Below are positions 21,129 to 31,906 of a stretch of DNA of 64,000 nucleotides, in pieces. This stretch comes from Dromiciops gliroides (lineage: Eukaryota > Chordata > Mammalia > Microbiotheria > Microbiotheriidae). The position numbers were made by a program, and so were the translations under genes. The notes below the pieces were generated by a model, which ran no database searches, had not been told where the DNA came from, and saw only the letters and a list, made by a program, of their open reading frames with translations. The DNA lies in contig NC_057862.1 in NCBI RefSeq assembly GCF_019393635.1, positions 418,731,669 through 418,795,668 on the forward strand, read 5' to 3'. Positions within the stretch are counted from its first letter, which is position 1; each line of letters starts with the position of its first letter.

Positions 21129-21545
21129 TTCTCTAAATCACTACTCATTAGAAAAATGCAAATTAAAACAACCCTGATATCATCATTCACCAATCAGAAA
21201 TGACAAATGCTGGAGGAGATGAGGGAAAAAGAGTATGTTAATGAATTGCTGGTTGAGTAGTGAATTGGTCTAAGCATTCTGGAAAATAATTTGGAACTAT
21301 GCCCAAAAGACTATGAAGCTGTAAATACCCTTTAACACAGCAATACCACTACCAAGTCTTTATCCCAAAGAGATCAAAGAAAAAGGAAAAGGGCATATAT
21401 GCACAAAAACATTTATAGCAGCTCTTTTTGTGGTGGCAAAGAATTGGAAATTGAGGGGATGTTCATCAATTGGAGAATGGCTAAACTAGTAGTTGTGGTA
21501 TATGATTGTGACAGAGTACTATTGTACTTTAAAAACTGAAAAGGG

Positions 21546-21702
21546 AGGGGGTATCTAGGTGGCTCAGTGGATAAAGCACTGGCCCTGGATTCAGGAGGAC
21601 CTGAGTTCAAATCTGACCTCAGACACTTGACACTCACTAGTTGTGTGACCCTGGGCAAGTCATTTAACCCCCATTGCCTCACCAAAAACCAAACAAACAA
21701 CA
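21546..21702 (+). repeat. WSINE1-like SINE, type III variant
   Basis: Head mutated (GGTATCTAGGTGGCTCAGTGG). Tail (CAAA)n. Confidence 0.88.
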
Positions 21703-22544
21703 AGAAGAATTGACAAGGGAGGTGGTTTCAGAAAAGCATGGAAAGAACTATGTGAACTAATACAAAGTAAAGTGTTGGGCACAGTAACTATAATGTTGAA
21801 ATGATGGTCAATTGTAAAAGACTTGGTTACTCTGATCAATACAGTGATCGAAGACAATTCTAAAAGACTTATGATGAAATAAATTTTCCGCCTCCAGAGA
21901 GAGAACTAATGAACTCTGAGTACAAATTAAAGTATAATTTTTACTTTATTTTTCTAGATTTTTTTTGAAATACGGCTAATATGGAAATATGTTTTACATG
22001 ATTTCACATGAATAATGTCATATTGATTGCCTTCTTGGTGGTTGTGGAGGGTTTGGGGGAGAGAGAGAATTTGGGACTCAAAATCTAAAAAGAAAAGAAT
22101 TTCATAAATAAATAATAAATTTTAGGAAATAAAAAACAGAAATGATGACTATGAAGACATCAGAAAAGTATGTAAAGACTTCTATGAACTGATGCAGAAT
22201 GAGTTATTACAAAATCAGGAAAACAACACAGTGTCCATAGCTTTGTAAATGAAAGAGCCAAAAACTGAAATTGGTGTTATAACCAAACTTGACCCTGAAG
22301 AAGAGTGGATAAAAATGCATCTCCCTCTATTCTTTGCAGAGGTGGGGAGGGGGGTACAGGGGTAGAACATTAGTTTCACTCTCAGACTTGATTAATACAT
22401 TGCCTAGTTTTGCTAAATTTATTTTTTCTCTTTCTTTTTATTCTTTGTTAACAGGGATGGTATACAACATAAGGATGAAAGGAGGGATATATTTGGAAAT
22501 GAAGGTAACATACTAATAGACATTTTCTTTTCAAAAAGTTAGAA

Positions 22545-23065
22545 CTATGCAAAGTAGAATGGGCCATCAATTGGGCAATGGCTAAACAAGCTGTGGTACG
22601 TGATGGTGATGGAATATTATTGTGCCATAAGAAATGAAAAGCAGGATGATTTCAGAAAGACCTGGAAAGACTTGTATGAACTGATGTATAGTGAAGTGAG
22701 CAGAACCAAGAGAACATTGTGTACAGAGACAGCAATAATGTTTGATGAAGAACTGTGAATGACTTAACTATTCTCAGTAATACAATGATCCAAGACAACC
22801 CCAAAGGACAAATGATGAAGCATACAACCCACCTCTAAAGAACTGATATTGATTGAATACAGACTGAAGCATGCTGTTTTTCACTCTCACTTTTCTTTTA
22901 TTCAAGTTTTCTTATACAAAATTACTAACATGGTACATAATTGCACATGTATAACCTATATCTGATTGTTTACTGCCTCAGGGAGGGGGAGGGGAGAGAG
23001 GGAAGGAGGGATCAAATTGGAAACTCAAAATTTTAAATAAAAATGTTTATTTTTTAAAAATTTTT
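22545..23065 (+). mobile_element. L1 LINE 3' fragment
   Basis: The last ORF2 codons (ATCAATTGGGCAATGGC onwards), a G-rich tract GGGAGGGGGAGGGG and an A-rich end. Confidence 0.75.
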
Positions 23066-23069
23066 TAAA

Positions 23070-23235
23070 TTTTTTAAAAAGTAGAATGGTCTGCCTTAGA
23101 GACAGTGGTTCCATCTCATTTGGGGTCTTCAAGCAGAGGCTTACCAGGGAATTTGTAGAGGGAATTTTACTCAGATAGAGATCAAACTACTTGCCCCTGA
23201 GGTCCCTATTCTAATTTAAGATTCCATGATTCTGA
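23070..23235 (+). repeat. L3/CR1-like LINE 3' end
   Basis: Terminal motifs GGTCTTCAAGCAGAGGCTTA and AAGATTCCATGATTCTGA are typical of CR1/L3 3' ends. Confidence 0.6.
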
Positions 23236-23517
23236 ACTTAAGGCTGATAACTCAAATAATATCTGAGGGGTTGTGGTAGGGCACTAGGCCATGGTAGGCA
23301 GAATCCTTCAGTTCTGACTGGAAACTATACCAGTTATCAAGTCCAGGAACCAAAGAAGGAAGCACAAGCATGCTAGGTATGCCTCTGCCTAGGCGGGCAG
23401 AAAAGAATAGTAGACTGGGATGGAGAGGACACTGAAGTGGGAAGGAAAAGACAATGCTAATGGATAGTAAGAAGACACTGATGATGGGTGTGCTTAACTT
23501 TGTATCTTGCACAGTAT
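23236..23517. other. Single-copy DNA, then L2 tail
   Basis: No gene seen. The last 25 bases (CTTGCACAGTATATTGC) begin an L2 3' end that is completed after the LTRs. Confidence 0.45.
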
Positions 23518-23522
23518 ATTGC

Positions 23523-24431
23523 TGTGAGAAATGGGTAGTTGTCTCCTCTCAATATGGATATAACAGTCAGTCATACTCCCCCTGACCTGTTTGTAGGACA
23601 AAGGTTTCAGATCCCCTCCTCCCACTCAGGTTAGGGAGGTCACATGGTTCAAGGAGACCTGGTCTCAATAAGGTCCGCTCCAGAGTTGTGTCCATATAAG
23701 GAAGTATAAGGTCCACTCCTGAGTTATGCCCATACAAGTGTAATGATTGGAATGATGCCACCTACTGGAGACTTGCTGCGGGAAAACTCCGCCATGAGGA
23801 AAATGCCTCAGAGGGCAAGGCTATGTGGCTTTTCCTTGGTGTCAGGAAGTAAGGTTTGCTCATGGGTGCTGTCTATCAAGGCTACCAGCCAATCAACTTG
23901 AGGAGCCTCCTATTTTCTGGGAGGAGACAGGAAGGAGGAAAGAGGGCCTGCGCGGAGAGCTCTCGCTCTTTTGGGTTCCTGACTTGATGGTGGTGGTGGT
24001 GGCAGAGGACTTCACAGGAAATTTGAGGAAAGATAGGAATGCCAGGCTGTTGGAATTCTGTTCTCAATCTTTTTCTTTCTATTTTTCAATAAACCCTTAA
24101 AAACCTAAACTTGTTTTATCAGTGATTTTAGTCAGTTTCCCCCAAAACTGGGGGAACAGATTAGAATCCACATTTAGAATCTTAAATTACACACAAGGAA
24201 GAGGGGTGGGAATACTGTGTTCCGATTAGCTAGTTTTTGTGCGTAGATTGTAACCCCACCAGTGATGAAAATAGGGACTAGGGTATAAAACAGGGCCTGC
24301 GAGCCCCCTTTGGGGCACCCACTAGCTGCACACTAGAGTGCCTCCTTCTCATGAGAATAAAATAAAGCCTTTGTCACATCATTGCTGAGTTCCTGAGAAT
24401 TATTGAGAAGAGGATGGATTTTTCCCTCACA
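23523..24431 (+). mobile_element. Outer solo LTR, 5-bp TSD ATTGC
   Basis: The termini are inverted (TGTGAG...CTCACA), with ATTGC at 23518-23522 and 24432-24436. The second half has TATAAAA (24284-24290), AATAAA (24356-24361) and a short U5. Without the inner LTR it is about 450 bp. It shares its first 120 bp with the LTR at 2738-3226. Confidence 0.85.
23739..24191 (+). mobile_element. Inner solo LTR nested in the outer LTR
   Basis: Perfect inverted termini TGTAAT...ATTACA. The flanks TACAAG (23733-23738) and CACAAG (24192-24197) form a 6-bp TSD with one change, as expected of class II (ERVK/betaretrovirus-like) elements. AATAAA at 24088-24093. Both LTRs are solo, so recombination removed each provirus interior. 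Confidence 0.8.
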
Positions 24432-24468
24432 ATTGCACATAGCAGAAGCTTAATAATTGTTTGTTAAA

Positions 24469-25732
24469 AGTGGATGATTTTGATTATATTAAATTAAAAA
24501 ATTTTTGTACAAACAGAAGCAATGCATCCAAAATTGGAAGGGAGGCAGAAAGCTGGGAAACAATTTTTGAGGCCAGTGCTTCTGATAAAGGCCTCATCTC
24601 TAAAATATATAGGGAATTAAATCAAATTTATAAGAATCCAAGTCATTCCCCAATTGAGAAATGGTCAAAGGATATGAACAGGCAGTTTTCTGATGAAGAA
24701 ACCAAAGCTATCTATTCCCATATGAAAAAATGCTCTAAATCTCTAATGATTAGAGAGATGCAAATTAAAACAACTCTGAGGTACCACCTGACACCTATCA
24801 GATTGGCTAAAATGACAAAAAAGGAAGATAATAAATGTTGGAGAGGCTGTGGGAAAATTGGAACACTAATGCATTGTTGGTGGAGCTGTGAGCTGATCCA
24901 ACCATTCTGGAGAGCAATTTGGAATTATGCCCAAAGGGCGATAAAGCTGTGCATACCCTTTGACCCAGCAATCCCACTTTTAGGTCTTTTGCCCAAAGAA
25001 ATCATGGAAGGGGGAAAGGGACCCACATGTACAAAAATATTTATAGCTGCTCTTTACGTGGTAGCAAGGAATTGGAAGTTGAGGGGGTGCCCATCAATTG
25101 GGGAATGGCTGGACAAGTTGTGGTATATGAATACAATGGAATACTATTGTGCTGTAAGAAATGATGAGCAGGAAGAGTTCAGAGAAACCTGGAGGGTCTT
25201 ACGTGAGCTGATGATGAGTGAGATGAGCAGAACCAGGAGAACATTGTACACAGTATCATCAACATTGAGTGTTGACCTACTGTGATGGACTATATTCTTC
25301 TCACCAATGCAATGGTACAGAAGAGTTCCAGGGAACTCATGATAGAAGAGGATCTCCAAATCCAAGAAAAAAAAAGAAAGAAAGAACTGTGGAGTATAGA
25401 TGCTGATTGAACCATATTATTTCTTTTGTATTGGGTGCTGTTGTTTTTTTTTTCTATTTTGAGGTTTTGCATCACTGCTCTGATTCTTTCTCTTGTAACA
25501 GGATTAATGCAGAAATAGGATTAATGTTATTATGTGTATATATATGTGTGTGTGTATATATATATATATAACCTATATCAGATTACCTGCTGTCTAGGGG
25601 AGGGGGGAGGGAGGGGAGGGAGGGAGAAAAATCTGAAATTGTAAAGCATGTATAAACAAAAGTTGAGAACTATCTTTACATGTAACGGAAAAAATAAAAT
25701 ATCTCATAAGAGGAAAAAAAATACAAAAAAAA
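24469..25732 (+). mobile_element. Youngest-looking L1, intact ORF2 C-terminus
   Basis: The perfect 17-base TSD AATAATTGTTTGTTAAA lies at 24452-24468 and 25733-25749. ORF2 is open without a break for about 272 codons to the stop at 25283-25285. It includes KVDDFDYIKLKNFC, SDKGLISKIYRELNQ, the Cys/His block [20 protein letters not shown] and [14 protein letters not shown]. These match the C-terminal segment of mammalian L1 ORF2p that follows the reverse transcriptase. Endonuclease and RT are absent through 5' truncation, so it cannot move. The 3' UTR has a small TA/TG repeat, a G-rich tract and AATAAA. Confidence 0.93.
25532..25572. repeat. (TA)n(TG)n(TA)n microsatellite in L1 3' UTR
   Basis: At the same 3' UTR position as the repeats at 10690 and 58497. 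Confidence 0.9.
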
Positions 25733-25765
25733 AATAATTGTTTGTTAAATTGGATTGGAAACTGT

Positions 25766-27160
25766 TGGCAGGTAGATGGAATAGGATAGCTCTTGTATGG
25801 AATTGATAGCAGGAAGGCTAGAAGGCTGGTGGAGGACCAAAAGAAAAGGAGGTGAATATAAACAGGATGCTGGTAGAGGTTTGTTTGTTTGTTTGTTTTT
25901 TAAAGAGGGAGTAATGAAGGCAGGGAAGGAGGCCTTAGAGGGATGCTGTAAAATTTGCAGTGGGTAGTGCAGACTTGGCATCAGAACTCAGCCTGCCAGG
26001 CCCCAGGTAATTACTGGGGAGAGCCTGGAAGCACAGCCTGAATTTGGAGGGTTGGAAAAGGTGAGGGCAGAAAAGGAAGAAGAGCAAATTCAGGGAAAGA
26101 AAAAGATGCACTGTGCTGATAGCCCCTCTCTTCTTCCCAGTGGGGAAAGTCTCTGGTTCTGACTTACCTTGTGGTTCTCTTCTATCACCACCCCAACTTT
26201 TAATTTCTGGGCCTCTCCCTCTTTCTGTCCTCCAGCCTGGTTGGCCCATGACTCTGGGCTCTGGCCTCTGTTTGCACCCACAGACACAAGTTGTCTGGCC
26301 AGAAAGTCTGGCCAACCCTTTTCCAGATCAGCTCCCAGACCATGAGGTAGATAGGAATGTGATGTTTTAAGCCAGCTTCCACCTCCCATCCTGAGGCTCC
26401 CAGCCATCTCAGTCCCTTCTACAAATAATGCTCCTCAGTAGGCACAGCCAAGACCACTCTGCCAGACTGAACCCCATCACCCTGAAGACTAGGAGATTGC
26501 TGTTTCACTGTGTAGCAGCCCCTTTTTAATCCTCTTATTTCTTTCTTCCATCTATAAAAGGCCTGGGTTAGATTAAACAAATAATAAATTCTCTTCAAAT
26601 TCAACATCAAATTCTACCCCCTTCCCTTTTCCTTTCCCCCTTTCCCCTCCCCTCTAGTCCCTTCCGCCTCTTCCTTTCCTCCCCTCCTCCAAAAACAAAC
26701 ACTAGACATTCCACCCCCAAGATGTTGCCTTAGGGGCCCTTCCCAGAAAAACCTGGGATCTGAGGCAGAGTTGGCTCTTTGCATTATTCCTCCACTCCCA
26801 TTCCCACCCCCAGGAGGTTTTCTAATCCCTTTCAAATGTCCCTTAATGTGATGTTTACTTGGCCTTTCTAACCTAAAGTGAAAATCAGTCCCTACAAATC
26901 TATCTCCCTATAAACCCTAGGTAGGTTTTTAATCTGTCCAGAATCTGCTGTCACTCCCTCCTTCCACTCCAGCTGGGATTTTTGCCCGAGACCTCTCTGG
27001 ATCTGCACTTTAATTCCACACCTTTTTCATTGAGTCTTTCAGGAGAGGAGGTCCACCCTTCGTAGCACAAAAAGGCCACCCCTCCTTATTTTCCTGCTCT
27101 AAAACTCAGGCCTCATTTCCAAAGAGCTTGTGGCACCTTTGAGGGAAAATTTCTAGCTGC
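25766..27160. other. Single-copy DNA, no gene accepted
   Basis: Overlapping minus-strand frames up to 126 codons (25935-26407) lack recognisable domains and splice signals. Pyrimidine-rich blocks lie at 26620-26700. Confidence 0.4.
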
Positions 27161-27320
27161 TGGGGCCATTCAGAAAGTCCTCCCTCCTGCAAAAGGTGGC
27201 ATTTGAGTTAATTCTTGAAGGCAGCCTGGGATTTTAAGAGGGAGAGCATTCCAGGCATGGAAGACAGACAGTGCAAAGTCATGGAAGAAAGGAGACAGCA
27301 TGTCATACATGAGGATGAAA
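27160..27320 (+). repeat. Ancient interspersed repeat, unnamed
   Basis: GGAGAGCATTCCAGGCATGG and its surroundings are widespread in mammals. I cannot name the family with confidence. Confidence 0.4.
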
Positions 27321-27445
27321 ATTATCAGGATCACCCAGATAATTTCTCATGATAATTTCCCTGGGAGGGAAAGAATGAGAGGGACTAAAGGCTCAGCCAA
27401 ACTGGTATCAATTTCCTCTGACTCAGTCTCCTTGGAGGTCTCTTT

Positions 27446-27712
27446 TTATTTAATGAGGGCAGCTAGGACCTCAGGAGGACCTGAGTTCAAATCTTACCTC
27501 AGACACTTACTAGCTGTGTGACCCTAGGCAAGTCACTTAACTCCAATTGCCTTAAACACCTGGGGCCATCTCCAGTCACCCAGATCTTGTCACTGGACCC
27601 AGATGGCTCTGGAGGAGAGAGTGAAGTTGATGACTTTGCACAGCCCTCCCTCCCAATTCACTGCAAATCATGACATGAGCTCAATGTCATGAAGGACAAA
27701 AACCAAATGTTT
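27446..27712 (+). repeat. Longer marsupial CORE-SINE (MAR1-like)
   Basis: The head is partly deleted (GGGCAGCTAGGACCTC). The CORE is normal. The 3' part, GGGCCATCTCCAGTCACCC to ATGAAGGACAAAAACC, matches the minus-strand copy at 13575. Confidence 0.75.
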
Positions 27713-27961
27713 AATGAGGACTAAATGAAATAATAATTATGAAGCATTTAGGACAGTACCTGACACATAATACACATTTAACAAATTCTTATTCTCTTCT
27801 AAGGCCTCTTTACCAGAACTATAATCTTGGAATCCAAAAGAGTCTTAAGAGACAGGTGCCAATCTTTTTCTAATAATAAAGCCCCACATCTGCATTCTGT
27901 GTTCACCTGTACACCTCTAGTGCCTGTTTGGCTGGCCAAGTCAGGGCAGAATCAGTAAAGT

Positions 27962-28320
27962 TAATATCAGAGACAGTGTGGGCACAGGAATTGGAATCAG
28001 AGGATCTGTGCCTGGATACTAGCTTAGCTACTTAAAATCTGTATGGCCCTTAGCAGGTTATTTTTAACTTTTAGGGTCCTCAGTTTCTTTTTTTTCTTTT
28101 TTTTTTGGTTTTTAGTGAGGCAGTTGGGGTTAAGTAACTTGCCCAGGGTCACACAGCTAGTAAGTGTTAAGTGTCTGAGGCCAGATTTGAACTCAGGTAC
28201 TCCTGACTCCAGGGCCAGTGCTCTATCCACTGCACCACCTAGCTGCCCCTGGTCCTCAGTTTCTTCATCTGTATATTAGAGAGATGGACTAGCTAATATT
28301 TAAGGTCCCTTTTAGCACAT
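27962..28320 (+). repeat. MIR-type SINE split by a WSINE
   Basis: Head and CORE at 27962-28089, tail (TTCATCTGTATATTAGAG) after the insertion at 28090-28248. Confidence 0.6.
28090..28248 (-). repeat. WSINE1-like SINE, type I
   Basis: TSD GGTCCTCAGTTTCTT on both sides. Confidence 0.92.
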
Positions 28321-29033
28321 TTGTCCTAGGGGCATGGCTAGATTAGTCAGTTTGTTGTGTCAGGAAGGGCTCATTCCATGGTGTGGAAAAGCAGGGATCA
28401 TGGCCCAACAGTATTCACAGGGCAGAGGGAGAAAAAGAAAAGGATCAAGAGTCACTCCAAGGCTCCCAGGAAGATAAGTTAAGAACAGTTTTTCTGATAT
28501 TGGATGGGGCTTGATGCTGGGAAATGTCTGACTGTATTTCAAAAGACTGTTCTACTAGGCCCCCCACTCTTCTTTCTCTACACTCTTGGTGACCTCATCA
28601 GCTTCCATAGGTTTAATGATCATATTTATGATGACACACAGATATTTATGTAAATACGTATGTAGGAAATAACCAATCTTGTACTATCAATTGCCTGTTG
28701 GACATTTCAAACTGAATGTCTCAGCTATATCTAAAACTTAATATATCCATAACTGATCTCATTATCTTTCTCCCCACTCCTCTCACATACACTTTCAAAC
28801 TTCCCTATTTCTGTGGATGGAACCATCTCCAGTTGCCCAGGTTCATCATCTTGGTATTATCCTTAAATCCTCAATCTTCCTCAATCTATGTATTCGATCA
28901 GTTGCCAAATTTTGCCATTTCTACCTCCCCAATTATCACTCACATCTGACAGATCTTAATACTTCTCCCTGCTCACCTAGTGACCATCTTAGTTCAGACC
29001 CTGATCTCTTGCCTGGATTACTGCGATAATCTC

Positions 29034-29194
29034 TCTCTCTCTCTCTCTCTTTTTTTTTTTTGGTGAGGCAATTGGGGTTAAGTGACTTGCTTAGGGTCAC
29101 ACAGCTAGTAAGTGTCAAGTATCTGAGGCCGGATTTGAACTCAGGTCCTCCTGAATCCAGGGCCAGTGCTCTATCCAATATACTACCTAGCTGC
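29034..29194 (-). repeat. WSINE1-like SINE, type III, first of a stacked pair
   Basis: Left TSD TGCGATAATCTC at 29022-29033. A (TC)n tract precedes the poly(T). Confidence 0.92.
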
Positions 29195-29208
29195 CTTGCA
29201 ATAATCTT

Positions 29209-29367
29209 TTTTTTTTTCTTTTTCTTTTTTAGTGAGGCAATTGGGGTTAAGTGACTTGCCCAAGGTCACACAGCTAATAAGTGTTTTAAGTTTCTGAGGC
29301 CAGATTTGAACTCAGGTCCTCCTGAATCCAGGGCCAGTGCTCTATCCACTGTGCCACCTAGCTGCCC
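29209..29367 (-). repeat. WSINE1-like SINE, type I, second of a stacked pair
   Basis: Flanked by TGCAATAATCTT (29197-29208) and CGCAATAATCTC (29368-29379), so one target was used twice. Confidence 0.92.
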
Positions 29368-29624
29368 CGCAATAATCTCTTAATTGATTTCCCTGCCTCA
29401 AATCCGTCCTCATTTCAATCCATTCTCCACCTACTACCAAAGTGATTTTCCTTAAGTATAGATATCATTTCCCAACTCCTTAAAATCCATTGCCCCTAGA
29501 ATAAAGTATAAACTCCTATAAATCATATCACCTTCGCTCTGTTCATCATCCTCATCTTCTCCCCACTGGAACCTTGTACTCTATTCCTGGAACCTCCTCC
29601 TATTTCCAGCTCACCTTCCTGTAT

Positions 29625-29905
29625 TGTACAGAGGCAGCGATGTATCACAGTGGAAAAAGAGTTAAACCTGGATTCAGAAAGACCTGAGTTTAAATCCAGC
29701 TTGAGGCGCTTACTAACTATGTGTTCCTGAGCAAGTACTTAACCTCTGCTTGCCTCGATTTCTTCATTTGTAAAATTGAAATAATAATGGCACCTATACC
29801 CCAGGGTTATTGTGAGGATAAAATGAAATAGTATTTGTAAAGCATTTTGCAAACCTTAAAATGTTATGTAAATATTAGCTATGTTATTATTATTGTTTTC
29901 TTATT
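29625..29905 (+). repeat. MIR/MAR-type CORE-SINE inserted in L2
   Basis: GATGTATCACAGTGG head, CTTACTAACTATGTG CORE, AATAATAATGGCACC tail. Confidence 0.7.
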
Positions 29906-30854
29906 TGATGTAAATTCCTTGAGGGCAGGAACTACATCTCAGACAAGCTTCCACTTATAGTCTATATAAGCTCTAATGATTCTTATCCTAATTCCAATTC
30001 TTATAGAATTCCAGTGGTACCTCAGAGTTTAGAGGAAGTGGAAGGGGATGAGGCTCATACCTTAGCCCTGTTCTTATATAGTATAGTCCCTTCAAGTTCC
30101 AAGACCAAATCTCCCCTTTCATTTGGGTACCAGGCACCAGAGCTTCCTTGATGGCAGCAACATGTGGCCTGGAATCTGGCCTACAGGGTCAGGTTGCTAC
30201 GGTTGGATTCTAGATCTGGGGATTCCTTTGCTTGTACTTAGAACTGAAAAGGACAAATGAAACTGACCAGAAAAAAACTCCCAAACCAATTTCTCAGGAT
30301 CATGGGGCCTAAAAATGGAGAGGGGGGAAGGCAGTTCTTCTCCTCACCCAGTTCAATTCATGGTGCTGGGGCTGTATGCCATCATCTCTTCACATACAGA
30401 CTATTGCAACAGTCTCCTGTTTGGTCAGTTGGCCACAATTCGATCGCCACTCAATTCCATCCTCCTTTCTTCGGCTGTCAGTGATTGTCCTAAAGCACAT
30501 GTTCAATCATGTCATCCCTACCCCCTACTCAGTAAACGCCAGGATCACCTCCATAATCAAATACAAAATCTTCTGTTTGGCATCCAAAGCCCTGTGGAAT
30601 CCAGCCCCCTCCCTACACCTTTCCAGGCTTCTTACACCTTACCATATACTCTTTGATCCAGCAAGACTGGCCTCTTCATTGTGCCTTGAACAAAACACTC
30701 CCACTCTTAGCTCTGGGCATTTTCTCTAGTTGTTATCATTGTCTAAAACACTCTCTCCCCTCATCTCCATCTCCTGGCTTCCTTGGTTTACTTCCATTCC
30801 CAACTTTATTCCATATAAGAAGCCTTTCCCAATCCCTCTTAATTCTAGTTGGTC

Positions 30855-31208
30855 CCTAGGTGGCGCAGTAGATAGAGTGCCTGAAGTAAGGAAGACTCAT
30901 CTTCCTGGGTTCAAATGTAGCCTCAAGCACCGGCCCTGGATTCAGGAGTACCTGAGTTTAAATCCGACCTCAGACACTTGACACTTACTAGCTGTGTGAC
31001 CCTGGGCAAGTCACTTAACCCTCATTGCCCCACCAAAAAAACAAACAAACAAATGTGGCCTCAGATACTCTGTAGCATAACACTGGGCAAGTCACTTAAC
31101 CCTGTTTGCCTCAGTTTCCTCAACTGTAAAATGAACAAACCACTTCAGTATCTTTGCCAAGAAAACCCCAAATGGTGTCACAAAGAGTTAGACACAACTG
31201 AACAATTA
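30855..31208 (+). repeat. CORE-SINE with RTE-like tail, containing a nested WSINE
   Basis: Head at 30855-30922 (CCCTAGGTGGCGCAG). It resumes at 31050 through CACAAAGAGTTAGACACAAC. The split is caused by the element at 30924. Confidence 0.78.
30924..31049 (+). repeat. 5'-truncated WSINE1-like SINE, type II
   Basis: It begins inside the tRNA region (GCACCGGCCCTGG) and is flanked by AAATGT(A/G)GCCTCA (30911-30922 and about 31050-31062). Confidence 0.88.
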
Positions 31209-31399
31209 AACTTAATGTTAGTGCTTTCTATTATTTCATTTAATCCTGTATATAGGTTGTTTGTACATATTTATTTATTGCAAGTTGTTCCCCCATTAAA
31301 TTGTGAGCTCCTTCAGGGCAGGACCTATCTTTTCCTTCCATTTGTAGTCCCAGTGCTTAAGGCAGAGTAAGCACATAGTAGGTGCTTATCAACTGACTA

Positions 31400-31870
31400 T
31401 GGGTCAATAGGACTTTCACCCTTTCTGGACCCAGCTGGAAATAGAGAGTAAGATTGTTCCGGTCTGGTAGTTTTTAAAGATGCAGCCTATTCCAGCTATG
31501 TAACCAATTGAAAGAATCTGTTCCCATCTATGTGGCCAGGGAAAACAGAATATCTTCTCCTTGAAGTTGGTCCCTGTACTCTCCCCATAGGGGTACCTCC
31601 ATATTAGGTGATCTGTGCATATGCAAAGTAGAGCCCTATCACACTGGATCCAGAGAGCACCTGGAATAGACTTCCTGTTGGTCTTATTTCACTTCACCCA
31701 GTAGCTTGCAAAAACTTGTCATACTCTAAAACCTATGACTGATATTGATTGAGCATCTTGTCACTTAAACTGGGGCGAGATGACTTAATTTATTAAATCA
31801 CCTACTACTTGGTTGCTTGTATTTTCATTCACATTGGTTAGCATAGTAGATTGAGTAAATTCCCATTAAG
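31400..31870. other. Single-copy DNA, nothing recognised
   Basis: No repeat or gene signature. Confidence 0.35.
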
Positions 31871-31872
31871 TG

Positions 31873-31873
31873 C

Positions 31874-31905
<32 letters not shown>

Positions 31906-31906
31906 G
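31873..31906. repeat. (TGTC)n(TATC)n microsatellite
   Basis: Six TGTC-type units, then three TATC units. Confidence 0.9.

Larger units (their letters stand above)
20640..22135 (+). mobile_element. Old L1 ORF2 C-terminus and 3' UTR
   Basis: The blocks TCTGATAAAGGTCTCATTTC, CCCAATTGATAAATGGTCAAAG and TTTATAGCAGCTCTTTTTG mark the ORF2 end. A hAT-like element (20961) and a SINE (21546) interrupt it. The 3' UTR runs to 22135. Confidence 0.7.
23500..25765 (+). repeat. L2 3' end split by LTRs and an L1
   Basis: When the nested insertions are removed, the pieces around 23500-23522, 24437-24468 and 25750 onward rejoin as CTTGCACAGTATATTGC, then ACATAGCAGAAGCTTAATAA, then TTGTTTGTTAAAT. This is the ordinary L2 terminus (CACATAG...AATAA...TTGTTGA). 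Confidence 0.75.
28565..29625 (+). mobile_element. L2 LINE reverse transcriptase relic
   Basis: The frame near 28578-28650 reads TLGDLISF then IYDDTQIF, a one-codon-deleted version of the L2 catalytic YADDTQIY box. A tail of ORF2 follows, split by two SINEs at 29034-29367. Stops are frequent. Confidence 0.65.
30340..31400 (+). mobile_element. L2/CR1-clade LINE, ORF2 C-terminus and 3' UTR
   Basis: Shifting frames keep the C-terminal pattern of CR1/L2 ORF2: DYCNSLLFGQ near 30402, then ITSIIKYKIFCLASKALWNP near 30545-30605. The 3' UTR has CTCCTTCAGGGCAGGACC and ends AGGTGCTTATCAACTGACTA. The compound SINE at 30855 splits it. Confidence 0.65.

Noticed and set aside
25935..26407. Overlapping minus-strand frames of 105-126 codons as a gene
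   Set aside because: No domain, no Kozak or splice logic, and several frames are open at once, as in compositionally skewed non-coding DNA.
30315..30729. Two overlapping 113-117-codon plus-strand frames as a cellular gene
   Set aside because: Both are pieces of a frameshifted L2/CR1-clade ORF2 C-terminus followed by the L2 3' UTR.
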